Below, one piece after another: positions 17,865 through 25,648 of a stretch of DNA of 64,000 bases. Position 1 is the stretch's first letter; each line of letters starts with the position of its first letter. The notes under the pieces were generated by a model. It was not told where the DNA came from. It searched no databases and saw only the letters and a list, made by a program, of their open reading frames with translations. The stretch is taken from assembly GCA_035652075.1 (NCBI GenBank), contig DASREL010000051.1, positions 1 through 64,000 on the forward strand, given 5' to 3'. A program made the position numbers and the translations under genes. The DNA comes from Gp6-AA45 sp035652075. Lineage in GTDB: Bacteria; Acidobacteriota; Vicinamibacteria; Vicinamibacterales; CAVVIG01.

Positions 17865-19079
17865 ATGACTTGGGTGTTCTGGTGCTCCGCAGTAGTCGTG
17901 CTCTACGTGTACGTCGGCTATCCGATGCTGCTGCGCGTGTACTGCGGATTGCGGAATGCGGATTGCGAATTGAATCCTTCAATAAATCCGCAATCCGCAA
18001 TCCGCAATCCGCAATACACGATCTCCATCGTTCTCGCAGCTCGTAACGAAGGCGCGCGTTTGCCAGCGCGCCTGGACAATCTCCTGTCCTTGGATTACCC
18101 GGCTGAGAAGCGACAGATCGTCGTGGTTTCGGACGGCTCGACCGACAACACGATGGACGTCCTCGCGCGGTACGCGAAGGACGTCGTCGCGGTGTCCGTT
18201 CCCCCAAGCGGCAAGGCGCTCGCGCTCAACGCGGGACTCGCGCACGCCACGGGTGACATCGTCGTGTTCGCGGACGCGCGTCAGGTGTTTGCGCCCGACG
18301 CGCTGCGCGAGCTCGTCGCGCCGTTTGCCGATCCGAAGGTCGGCGGCGTCACCGGCGAGCTGCTGCTCGATGCGGAGTCGCCATGCCGTCGCGCGGGTCG
18401 CGATCGGCGCGCGCACGAACGGCGCCTGCGCGCCCGCGAGCAGGCCGGCGACCGGCGTGTCGAAGAGCGTCGTCGCACGCTGCGGTCCACGATCGCCGAC
18501 GGCGTCGGTCTCTACTGGAAATACGAAAAGGCGATGCGGAAGATGGAAAGCGTCGTCGACTCGACGCTGGGCGCCACCGGCGCGATCTACGCGATCCGGC
18601 GCGCGCTCTTTCGGCCGCTCCCGGCTGACACGATCCTCGACGATGTGCTGACGCCGATGCGGGTGGTGCTCGCCGGCTATCGCGTCGTCTTCAACGAGCG
18701 CGCGAAGGCGTTCGATCGAGCCGCCGTCGATGCCGACGCCGAGGCGCGCCGCAAGGTTCGCACGCTCGCCGGCAACTACCAGATCCTGGCGCTCGAGCCG
18801 CGCCTGTTGATGCCGTGGGCGAACCGCGTGTGGCTGCAGTACGTGTCGCACAAGCTCGGACGCCTCGCTGTCCCGTACGCCCTGCTCGCGCTCTTTGCGT
18901 CGAGCGTGGTGCTCGCCGCCACGAGCGCGTTCTCGTTCGTCGCGCTTGGCGGCCAGGTGCTGCTCTATCTGCTCGCCGGCTGCGGTGCGCTCATTGAAAT
19001 GAACGCGCGACGCAAGGACGAGGCATTCGCGCGAATCCCGAACACCGAACCCCGAATCCCGACCGTGGAGGCCGCATGA
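17865..19079 (+). CDS. Membrane glycosyltransferase family 2 with repeat-derived insertions
   Basis: This 404-aa membrane-anchored GT-A enzyme has an N-terminal helix, then the catalytic core TISIVLAARNEG (about 52-63), VVVSDGSTDNT (about 86-96) and DIVVFADARQ (about 131-140), and two helices near the C-terminus (about 330-375). Three unusual segments disturb it. Residues about 27-50 (GLRNADC...PQSAIRNPQ) come from the GCGGATT repeat at 17941-18015. Residues about 170-207 form an Arg-rich insert between GELLLD and DGVGLYWKYEK. Residues about 388-400 (RIPNTEPRIP) come from a CGAATCCC repeat. The conserved motifs are intact, so it is probably active. Confidence 0.82.
   Translation: MTWVFWCSAVVVLYVYVGYPMLLRVYCGLRNADCELNPSINPQSAIRNPQYTISIVLAARNEGARLPARLDNLLSLDYPAEKRQIVVVSDGSTDNTMDVLARYAKDVVAVSVPPSGKALALNAGLAHATGDIVVFADARQVFAPDALRELVAPFADPKVGGVTGELLLDAESPCRRAGRDRRAHERRLRAREQAGDRRVEERRRTLRSTIADGVGLYWKYEKAMRKMESVVDSTLGATGAIYAIRRALFRPLPADTILDDVLTPMRVVLAGYRVVFNERAKAFDRAAVDADAEARRKVRTLAGNYQILALEPRLLMPWANRVWLQYVSHKLGRLAVPYALLALFASSVVLAATSAFSFVALGGQVLLYLLAGCGALIEMNARRKDEAFARIPNTEPRIPTVEAA
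17941..18015. repeat. GCGGATTGCGGAT repeat inserted in frame in a glycosyltransferase
   Basis: Inverted GCGGATT and ATCCGCA units occupy about 75 bases between the anchor helix and the catalytic domain. They translate without a stop. Confidence 0.8.
19031..19062. repeat. CGAATCCCGAA repeat at the glycosyltransferase C-terminus
   Basis: GAATCCCGAACACCGAACC-type units encode RIPNTEPRIP. A second copy is at 42363-42391. Confidence 0.65.
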
Positions 19080-19186
19080 AGTTGTTCGGCCGGTTAGCCA
19101 AGGTCGCGTTCACCTTCGTGATGATGAATTACGCCGCCGTCGCGGGTCTATTCGCCGCGACCCGCGGCCGCAAGGTATGGCGATGA
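19076..19186 (+). CDS. 36-aa membrane microprotein
   Basis: ATG overlaps the glycosyltransferase stop (ATGA) and the frame runs to TGA at 19184-19186. The product has a basic amphipathic start (MKLFGRLAKVAF), one hydrophobic segment (about residues 10-27, rich in Ala, Val and Met) and a basic end (TRGRKVWR), so it looks like a single-pass membrane peptide. The ligase gene starts eight bases later, so the coupling on both sides supports a real gene. I do not recognise the family. It could be a small partner of the glycosyltransferase or the ligase. Confidence 0.6.
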   Translation: MKLFGRLAKVAFTFVMMNYAAVAGLFAATRGRKVWR

Positions 19187-19193
19187 GGACTCT

Positions 19194-20639
19194 ATGGAGC
19201 GTTTAACCTTCAACGTCGGACGCGGACGCGAGGGCCAGCCCGTGGTCGCGGGCCGAACGAGCATGTCCCGCCGAAGCGCCGGAGGCGCGAAGGCGGACGC
19301 GACGGCCGCCGCGGTCGCTGTTCCCGTCCGCGAGAAGTACGACTGGGACTATCTGTGGCTGCTCGCGTTCACCGCGGTTCTCTTCTTCCGCCCGCAGGAT
19401 CAGGTGCCCGGCCTTGAAGCGCTCCACCTCGCCGAGTTGACGGCGATCTTCGGTCTGGCGGCGATGGCCGTGCGCCGTCTCGGCGCCGGACTCGCGGTCG
19501 CGAAGGTGAATGCGGAACTCGTCGGCGTGATGGCGCTCGGCGGCGTCATCCTGATGTCGATCCCGTTCTCGATCTGGCCCGGCGGTTCGCTGAAGGTGTT
19601 CAGCGACATCTACGTCAAGATCATCCTCATCTTCGCGCTGATGATGAGCACGATCACGTCGCCGAAACGTATTCGGCAGATGACGTGGATCATGATCATC
19701 GCATCGAGCTACATCGCGGGCCGAGCCGTGTTCGACTACGTGCGCGGCGTCAACCTCGTCGAAGGCGATCGCGTCCGCGGCGCGGTGGGCGGCATGTTCG
19801 AGAACCCGAACGACCTGGCGCTCAACCTCGTGACCTTCCTGGCGCCGACGCTGTTCATCCTGATTCAGGATCGCAAGCCGTCGCGCCGCGCCTTCGCGGG
19901 GCTGTGCGCCGTCGTCATGCTGGCGGCGATCGTCTGCACGAAATCACGCAGCGGGTTCCTCGGATTGATCTGCATGGGCACCGTGGTCGGCTATTACACG
20001 ATCCGTATTCGGCCGGGGATCGTGCTCGCGGCCGTGCTCGCCGGCGCGATGGCGCTGCCGGTGATGCCGCAGTCCTTCTGGAACCGCATGGACAGCATCG
20101 TCAACGGCGAAGAAGACCAGACCGGTTCGCGCGAAGCGCGGTTGCGGCTGCTCAATCAGGGCTTGCAGGTGTTTGCCGACAACCCCATCACCGGTGTGGG
20201 CGCCGGACAGTTCAAGAACTACAACGACCCGACGGTCACGCAGGAAAAATGGCGCGTCACGCATGACGTGTGGCTGCAGGTCGCCTCGGAGTTGGGCATC
20301 TTCGGTTTGATCGCGTTCACGTTCCTGGTCATACGCGCCTACACCGCAAACCTGATGGCGCTGCGGCTGATGCGAGGCCGCCGGCGCGCACCACCGGCGG
20401 TCACGCTGCCGGAAAAGGAGCGCGTGATCCTCGACCAGAATGCGAAAGGGATGCTCGCCGCGATGGTCGGCTGGACCATCTGCTCGTTCTTTGCCTCGGT
20501 CGCGTTCAACTGGACGTTCTACTACGTCTTCGCGCTCGCCGTCGCGGGTCGCGAGATCGTTCAGGCGCGTCGGGCCGCGGCGAAAGCGGCGGAACCGGCG
20601 CCGGCCCCGACGCAGCGCTTGGTCCGCGTCCATGCCTAA
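19194..20639 (+). CDS. O-antigen ligase/polymerase-like membrane protein (exosortase-associated type)
   Basis: This 481-aa protein has a cytoplasmic N-terminus of about 45 residues, then about ten to twelve helices. Wzy_C-type motifs are visible: GMFENPNDLALNLV (about 200-213), a conserved arginine in SREARLRLLNQGL (about 310-322) and TGVGAGQFKNYND (about 332-344). It would polymerise the repeat unit or ligate it to an acceptor. In exosortase loci this family is suspected to link glycan to sorted proteins, which would fit the PEP-CTERM protein at 2256. Its stop overlaps the next start by eight bases. Confidence 0.85.
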   Translation: MERLTFNVGRGREGQPVVAGRTSMSRRSAGGAKADATAAAVAVPVREKYDWDYLWLLAFTAVLFFRPQDQVPGLEALHLAELTAIFGLAAMAVRRLGAGLAVAKVNAELVGVMALGGVILMSIPFSIWPGGSLKVFSDIYVKIILIFALMMSTITSPKRIRQMTWIMIIASSYIAGRAVFDYVRGVNLVEGDRVRGAVGGMFENPNDLALNLVTFLAPTLFILIQDRKPSRRAFAGLCAVVMLAAIVCTKSRSGFLGLICMGTVVGYYTIRIRPGIVLAAVLAGAMALPVMPQSFWNRMDSIVNGEEDQTGSREARLRLLNQGLQVFADNPITGVGAGQFKNYNDPTVTQEKWRVTHDVWLQVASELGIFGLIAFTFLVIRAYTANLMALRLMRGRRRAPPAVTLPEKERVILDQNAKGMLAAMVGWTICSFFASVAFNWTFYYVFALAVAGREIVQARRAAAKAAEPAPAPTQRLVRVHA

Positions 20640-21843
20640 GCGGATTCTGATCGACGCGCGCACGCCGGTGCATTACGCGATGTTCGCGCCGGTCCACGCC
20701 GCGATGGCGTCGGACGACCGGGTGCAGTTCTACTTCATCGCGAGCGAAGAGCATGGACGCGCGGCCGAGATTTTCAAGGACGCCGCCGGCAGGGCGACGA
20801 TCGTCAGCCCGGCGCGTGCGGCGCTGATGAAGTTCGATGCCTACGTCACATCGGACTTCATGTGGACGCGGCTGCTGCACAAGACGTGTCGCATCCAGAT
20901 GTTTCATGGCGTCGGCGGCAAGTACGGATTTGACGCCCCGACCGAGTCGCTGCGCGCGTGGCATCGACTGTTCTTCGTCAACCGCCGCCGCCTCGACAAC
21001 TGTGTCAAGGCCGGAGCGATTGACGCCGACAGCGCGGCGATTCGGCTCATCGGCATGCCGAAGGTCGACGTGCTCGTCGACGGCTCGCTCGAACGCGACG
21101 CCGTGTTGACGGCGCTGGATCTTGACCCGCGGCGCCCGACCGTCCTGTACGCCCCGACATGGTCTCCGGCGTCGTCGTTGAACGCGATCGGCGTCGCGCT
21201 CATCAGGCGCCTGCGACAACTGCCGATCAACCTGATCGTCAAGCTGCACGATCGGTCGCTCGATCCGCGTCCGCAGTACTCGGGCGGCGTCGACTGGCGC
21301 ACGCGCGTGCAGCCATTGATGTCGCGTGGGTCGGCTATCTTCGCCAAGCGCGCGGACATCTGCCCCTACCTCGTGGCGTCGGACGTGATGGTGACCGACC
21401 ACAGTTCGGCGGGGTTCGAGTACCTGCTGCTCGATCGCCCGATCGTCCGCATCCATCGACCCGAGCTGATTGCGCTCGCGAACATCCACCGCGACTACGT
21501 GAATTTGCTCGCCGACGTTTCAGAATCGACGCAGGGGGTCGACGATACCGTCGACGCAGTGCAGCACGCGATCGTGAATCCGATCGCGAAATCCGACACA
21601 CGCCGCGCCGTCGCCGCCGATCTGTTCCACGAACCCGGCACCGCGACCGAACGCTGCGCGAACGCGCTGTACGAAGCGATCGAGCTGTCACCCCTTGCAA
21701 CGCAGGCGTTCATGCCTGCTTCGGGTGTAGCGCAGGCCTTTACGCCTGCTTCGGGTGTAGCGCAGGCCTTTAGGCCTGCTTCGGAAACAGCCCTGAAGGG
21801 CTGCCCTACGACAGAGACCGTATGCCCACCGTCAGCGTCGTGA
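20632..21843 (+). CDS. CDP-glycerol glycerophosphotransferase-like enzyme with repeat-encoded tail
   Basis: This 403-aa GT-B protein is of the TagF/CDP-glycerol glycerophosphotransferase family. Motifs include QMFHGVGGKYGFD (about 89-101), VLYAPTWSPASSL (about 171-183) and VTDHSSAGFEYLLLDRP (about 254-270). It would transfer glycerol-phosphate or a related polyol phosphate onto the glycan, which is unusual in a Gram-negative cluster. The last 50 residues are built from three exact 30-base in-frame repeats (SGVAQAFRPA-like) plus an inverted unit, and are not part of the fold. It overlaps the next gene by 22 bases. A paralogue lies at 22636. Confidence 0.8.
   Translation: MPKRILIDARTPVHYAMFAPVHAAMASDDRVQFYFIASEEHGRAAEIFKDAAGRATIVSPARAALMKFDAYVTSDFMWTRLLHKTCRIQMFHGVGGKYGFDAPTESLRAWHRLFFVNRRRLDNCVKAGAIDADSAAIRLIGMPKVDVLVDGSLERDAVLTALDLDPRRPTVLYAPTWSPASSLNAIGVALIRRLRQLPINLIVKLHDRSLDPRPQYSGGVDWRTRVQPLMSRGSAIFAKRADICPYLVASDVMVTDHSSAGFEYLLLDRPIVRIHRPELIALANIHRDYVNLLADVSESTQGVDDTVDAVQHAIVNPIAKSDTRRAVAADLFHEPGTATERCANALYEAIELSPLATQAFMPASGVAQAFTPASGVAQAFRPASETALKGCPTTETVCPPSAS
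21691..21810. repeat. Three 30-bp tandem REP-like units plus one inverted unit, in frame
   Basis: Units at 21691-21720, 21721-21750 and 21751-21780 have the form TCGGGTGTAGCGCAGGCCTT followed by TAGGCCTGCT. Each contains the GCAGGCC-TTTA-GGCCTGC palindrome and spans exactly ten codons. A fourth, inverted unit (CAGCCCTGAAGGGCTG) follows at 21781-21810. There are no spacers, so this is not CRISPR. Confidence 0.85.
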
Positions 21844-22670
21844 TGCCGGCGTTCAACGCCGAACGGTACCTCGGCCGCGCCGTCGATTCCGTGCTGCGGC
21901 AGACGTTTGCCGATCTCGAGTTGATCATCGTCGACGACGGGTCCAGCGACGGGACGGTGGCGCTCGCACACTTGTGCGCCACGCGTGATGCGCGCGTCCG
22001 CGTGCTGACGCAACAGAACGCCGGCCCGGGACCGGCACGGAACACCGCGTTTCGCGCCGGGACGGGACGCTTCTTCGCCTTCCTCGACAGCGACGACGAG
22101 TGGGACGCGACGTTTCTCGAGGAGCACGTCGACATCCTGCTCTCGCGGCCTGACGTCGACGTCGTGGTCGGCAACGCGCGCAACCGCGGCGGTTCACACG
22201 ACGGTCACCCATGCCGCCCGTTGCGGCGTGACGGCCTCCCGATCACGCTGTCCGAAATCCTCGGCGACGAGTGCGCACTCTTCATCATGGCCGTCTTCCG
22301 CCGGGACGTCATCGAAGCGGTCGGTGGATTCGACCCGGCGATCTTCACGAACGAGGAATACGAGATGTGGATCCGCGCGGCGCTCGCCGGATTCACCTTC
22401 ACCCGTCACACGAAGCCGCTCGGGTGGTACGCGTGCCGGCCCGACAGCCTCTCGGCGAGCGACGCGCGCATGATGCGCGGAATCATCCGCGTGTTCGAGA
22501 AAACGCGTCCGGCGCTGCCGGCATCCTCGCCCGAGCGGGCGATTCTCGACCGGCAAATCGCGCGGTTCGAGCGCGAGCTCGCGGCGACGGAGCGCAAGTT
22601 GCGGCTGCTTTCCTATTCTCCTGTGGCAAAACTCTATGAGCTGGTTCGGGGCACAACTGCATCGCGCTGA
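21822..22670 (+). CDS. Glycosyltransferase family 2
   Basis: This 282-aa soluble GT-A enzyme has the N-terminal nucleotide-sugar site SVVMPAFNAERYL (about 5-17), IIVDDGSSDGT (about 35-45), the DXD-type motif FLDSDDEW (about 86-93) and the acceptor-side ED-type motif TNEEYEMWIRAAL. It adds one sugar to the lipid-linked repeat. It overlaps genes on both sides (22 and 35 bases), so it belongs to a tightly packed operon. Confidence 0.88.
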   Translation: MPTVSVVMPAFNAERYLGRAVDSVLRQTFADLELIIVDDGSSDGTVALAHLCATRDARVRVLTQQNAGPGPARNTAFRAGTGRFFAFLDSDDEWDATFLEEHVDILLSRPDVDVVVGNARNRGGSHDGHPCRPLRRDGLPITLSEILGDECALFIMAVFRRDVIEAVGGFDPAIFTNEEYEMWIRAALAGFTFTRHTKPLGWYACRPDSLSASDARMMRGIIRVFEKTRPALPASSPERAILDRQIARFERELAATERKLRLLSYSPVAKLYELVRGTTASR

Positions 22671-23775
22671 TCGATGCATCGCGCGGGTCACCGGCAAACG
22701 GCGGGTTCTGGTCGACGCCCGCAGCGCCATGAACTTCGGCATCCTGATGCCGGTGGCCGAACGGCTGCAGCGCGACCCGCGCATCGACGTCGTCTTCACC
22801 GGCCCGAATGCGCTGCCGCGCGACGCGATGAAATGGCGCCGCGTCGATCTCTGTCTCTGCGCCGACCCCTGGGATCCGATCGACCTGCGACGCTGCAGCC
22901 ATCGCGCGAATTTCTTCCACGGCATGGCCGGCAAGTACGACCTCGATTCGCCGGGTCACCTGCCGATTGGCTTCGACATCTACGATCGCGTCGCGTTCAT
23001 CAACCGCGATCGCATGCAGCGCTACCTCGATCACGGCGTGATCCCGCGTGAGAAGGCGGTGCTCGTCGGGTACCCGAAAGTCGACGCGCTCGTCAACGGA
23101 CGGTACGACGCCGGCGCCGTGCACGAGAAGCTGCAGCTCGAGATGCACCGCCGGACCGCGATCTACGCACCGACCTGGTCGCCCGCCTCGTCGCTGCACA
23201 TCGCCGGCGAGGCGATCGTCAAGAGCCTGGTCGACAGCGGCTTCAACGTCATCGTCAAACTGCACGATCGATCGCTCGATACGACGGAGGAGAAATTCAG
23301 CGGCGGCATCGACTGGCGCGCGCGCTTCAAGCAGATTCACATCCCGGGACGGATCGCGTTCGTCGAAGCCGCGGACTCGTCGCCGCTGCTCGCCGCGAGC
23401 GACGTCATGGTGACCGATCACAGCTCGATCGGATTCGAGTTCCTGCTGCTCGATCGCCCGCTGATCGTCTTCGACGCGCCGGACCTGGCCCGCGTGGCGC
23501 GCATCAACGCGGAGAAGATTGCCCTCCTCCGCAGCGCCGCTCGAGTGGTGCACGCCGCCGAGGAAGTGGGTCCGGCCGCGCTCGACGAAATCGAGCAGCC
23601 GGATCGTCGCGCGAACGCACGCCATCGCGTCACCGCGGACATGTTCTATGAGCCGGGCACCGCCACCGAGCGCGCGCTCGCGATGGTGTACGACCTGCTC
23701 GATCTTCCGCTTGCGTCCCTACACGAGGTCTCTCATGAAGTTCTCGATCGTTATCGCCACGTACAAGCGAGCTGA
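22636..23775 (+). CDS. CDP-glycerol glycerophosphotransferase-like enzyme, second copy
   Basis: This 379-aa GT-B protein is paralogous to 20632. It has FFHGMAGKYDLD (about 94-105), AIYAPTWSPASSL (about 175-187) and VTDHSSIGFEFLLLDRP (about 258-274), and lacks the repeat tail of its paralogue. Two such enzymes in one cluster could act as primer and extender of a polyol-phosphate chain, or modify two positions. Overlap with the next gene is 41 bases. Confidence 0.8.
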   Translation: MSWFGAQLHRADRCIARVTGKRRVLVDARSAMNFGILMPVAERLQRDPRIDVVFTGPNALPRDAMKWRRVDLCLCADPWDPIDLRRCSHRANFFHGMAGKYDLDSPGHLPIGFDIYDRVAFINRDRMQRYLDHGVIPREKAVLVGYPKVDALVNGRYDAGAVHEKLQLEMHRRTAIYAPTWSPASSLHIAGEAIVKSLVDSGFNVIVKLHDRSLDTTEEKFSGGIDWRARFKQIHIPGRIAFVEAADSSPLLAASDVMVTDHSSIGFEFLLLDRPLIVFDAPDLARVARINAEKIALLRSAARVVHAAEEVGPAALDEIEQPDRRANARHRVTADMFYEPGTATERALAMVYDLLDLPLASLHEVSHEVLDRYRHVQAS

Positions 23776-24733
23776 TGTCCTCAAGGACACGCTCGACAGC
23801 CTCGCGCGCCTGCAGCCGGGTGCGCCGTGGGAAGTCATCGTCGTCGACAACAACTCGCCGGATCACACCAGGCAGGTGGTCGAAGCCGCGATGCCGACGT
23901 ATCCGGTTCCGCTCATTTACGCCTTCGAACAGGAACAGGGCCGGAGCGCCGCGCTGAACTGCGGATTCAAGATCGCGAAGGGCGAGATCATCGTCACGAC
24001 GGACGACGACGTGCGCGTTGAGGCGGATTGGTTGAACGCGATCGAAGCAGGGTTGAGCGCGCAGGACTGCGACTACGTCGGCGGCCGCGTCATTCCGCTG
24101 TGGGACGGCGAGCGTCCGCGCTGGCTGCCGAAGACGAACGGCCAGCTCTGGGCGGTCATCGCCCTGCTCGATTACGGCAAGGAGCCGATGAAATTCGGCA
24201 AGCGCGTCCCGCTCGGCGTCAACATGGCGATGCGTCGCGAGGCGATCGATCGTGTCGGCGGCTTCGACGTGCGCATCGGTCGCAAGGCGGGCACGCTCCT
24301 CGGCCAGGAAGTGCGGGAATGGTGCATCCGCGCGCACGCAGCCGGGCTCACCGGCTACTACATTCCGACGCTCGTCGTGCAGCACTTGATCCCACGCGAT
24401 CGGCTGACAAAGGAGTACTTCCGCCGCTGGTTCCTCTGGCGCGGTATCAGCCGCGCGATGCTCTACGCGGAAACGGGTCTCGACATGGAGAAGCCCGAGC
24501 AGTCGACGCTCGACTTCGCGAACGTGCCCCACATCGCCGGCGTCCCGCGCTACATGTTCCGCAGCGCGTTGGTCGCCTTGAAGGACTCGATCGTGGCGGC
24601 GGTGAAGCGCGATCCGGTCACCAGCTTCGAGCGCGAACTCTGGCTCTGGTTTTTCGCCGGGGTCGTCAAGCAACGCTGGAAGGATCGCCAGCGGCCCTAT
24701 CGGACAGTGAAAGTGGCGACGACAGGACTGTGA
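23735..24733 (+). CDS. Glycosyltransferase family 2
   Basis: This 332-aa GT-A enzyme has IVIATYKRADVL (about 5-16), VIVVDNNSPDHT (about 34-45), the metal motif IVTTDDDVRVEADW (about 84-97) and GGFDVRIGRKAG (about 168-179). A C-terminal hydrophobic, Arg-rich region (about 240-310) may associate with the membrane. It is a close relative of the enzyme at 25649. The start at ATG 23735 is well inside the upstream gene. It converges with the nuclease gene on the other strand, overlapping by 37 bases. Confidence 0.87.
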   Translation: MKFSIVIATYKRADVLKDTLDSLARLQPGAPWEVIVVDNNSPDHTRQVVEAAMPTYPVPLIYAFEQEQGRSAALNCGFKIAKGEIIVTTDDDVRVEADWLNAIEAGLSAQDCDYVGGRVIPLWDGERPRWLPKTNGQLWAVIALLDYGKEPMKFGKRVPLGVNMAMRREAIDRVGGFDVRIGRKAGTLLGQEVREWCIRAHAAGLTGYYIPTLVVQHLIPRDRLTKEYFRRWFLWRGISRAMLYAETGLDMEKPEQSTLDFANVPHIAGVPRYMFRSALVALKDSIVAAVKRDPVTSFERELWLWFFAGVVKQRWKDRQRPYRTVKVATTGL

Positions 24734-25578
24734 TCTGAGGCTTGAGTGCCGACGATGGACGCGGTATCGATGACCTGGACCGATTCGAGCGTCAGCGACG
24801 TGCCGGGCCTGAAGAAGATGTAGTCGATGCGGCTCGAGCCGTGGCTGTTGGGATTTCCCGACGCATGACCGCTGGTCGATGCGTCTTGCCACGCATCATG
24901 ATAGGCGCCGAGCATCGAGTGCATCTCGGCGTTCGAGGGATCCGCGTTGAAGTCGCCGATGACAATCCGCGGTTCGCCGAAGGTGTTCGTCCATCCCAGG
25001 AGCTGACTGACCTGCTGCGCGCGCATCGCCGCGCCGGCGGCGCCTGATGTCAGATGCGTGACGACGATGGGCAAGCCGTACGCGTCGCTGACGTTGGCTT
25101 CCATGCCGATGCGACTGTCCACAAGCGCCGTCGTCGTCGACGTCGTCATCCCTCGCCTCGCCAGCAGCACGAGCCCTTCGGTCTCTTTGCCGTCGCCGCG
25201 GCCGCTCTGCTGGCACGAGACGTCGGGCGTGAACCACTCCTGTTCGTACATCACGGTCCAATGCTGCCCGGTGGCCGCCTGCAGCCCAGACGAAATCCGC
25301 GCCGGCTGATCGTCGCACTGATACGACGGATGATTGCGCGTCACCTCCTGCAGCCCGACGATGTCGGGTTGCACCATCGCGATGACGTTGACCGCGTTCT
25401 GAATGTTGTAGCGACCGTTGCCGTCGATGCCGTGCTGGATATTGAACGTCATCACCTTCACGGTAATCGGCACTCGCGACGCGGACAACATCGACGGGGA
25501 CGCGGGCGAACCACCACCGCAGCCACACGCGGCGATGCAGGCCACAAAAACGGAAATCGTGACGCGGCGCGCGTGCAC
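24697..25578 (-). CDS. Secreted lipoprotein of the endonuclease/exonuclease/phosphatase (DNase I-like) family
   Basis: This 293-aa enzyme has a lipoprotein signal peptide (about 1-17, with Cys in IAACGCGGG) and a DNase I-fold domain. Visible motifs are MTFNIQHG, DIVGLQEV (metal Glu), VIGDFNADP (catalytic Asp/Asn) and the terminal ASDHSPVV (catalytic His). It could cut extracellular DNA or remove phosphate from phosphoesters. I chose the GTG at 25578 because it starts the signal peptide and sits 14 bases after a sigma54-type promoter. The much longer open frame upstream lacks coding character. It lies inverted inside the polysaccharide cluster. Confidence 0.8.
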   Translation of the reverse strand: MHARRVTISVFVACIAACGCGGGSPASPSMLSASRVPITVKVMTFNIQHGIDGNGRYNIQNAVNVIAMVQPDIVGLQEVTRNHPSYQCDDQPARISSGLQAATGQHWTVMYEQEWFTPDVSCQQSGRGDGKETEGLVLLARRGMTTSTTTALVDSRIGMEANVSDAYGLPIVVTHLTSGAAGAAMRAQQVSQLLGWTNTFGEPRIVIGDFNADPSNAEMHSMLGAYHDAWQDASTSGHASGNPNSHGSSRIDYIFFRPGTSLTLESVQVIDTASIVGTQASDHSPVVATFTVR

Positions 25579-25590
25579 GCCCGTACGCGC

Positions 25591-25606
25591 AGCAAACGAG
25601 TTGCCG
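25591..25606 (-). promoter_or_regulatory. Sigma54-type promoter of the secreted nuclease lipoprotein
   Basis: On the minus strand CGGCAA, four bases, then TTTGCT give GG-N10-GC spacing. The start point is predicted one to three bases before the GTG at 25578. It is back to back with the plus-strand element at 25617-25632. Confidence 0.68.
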
Positions 25607-25616
25607 ACACCCCAAC

Positions 25617-25632
25617 AGGCAACGGATTTGCA
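25617..25632 (+). promoter_or_regulatory. Sigma54-type promoter of the glycosyltransferase at 25649
   Basis: AGGCAA, four bases, then TTTGCA give GG-N10-GC spacing (GG 25618-25619, GC 25630-25631). The start point is predicted near 25643, about six bases before the ATG at 25649. Confidence 0.62.
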
Positions 25633-25648
25633 GTTGAGATGACTAGAG

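Noticed and set aside
21691..21810. CRISPR array
   Set aside because: The 30-bp units are directly adjacent with no spacers, are translated in frame, and no cas genes are near.
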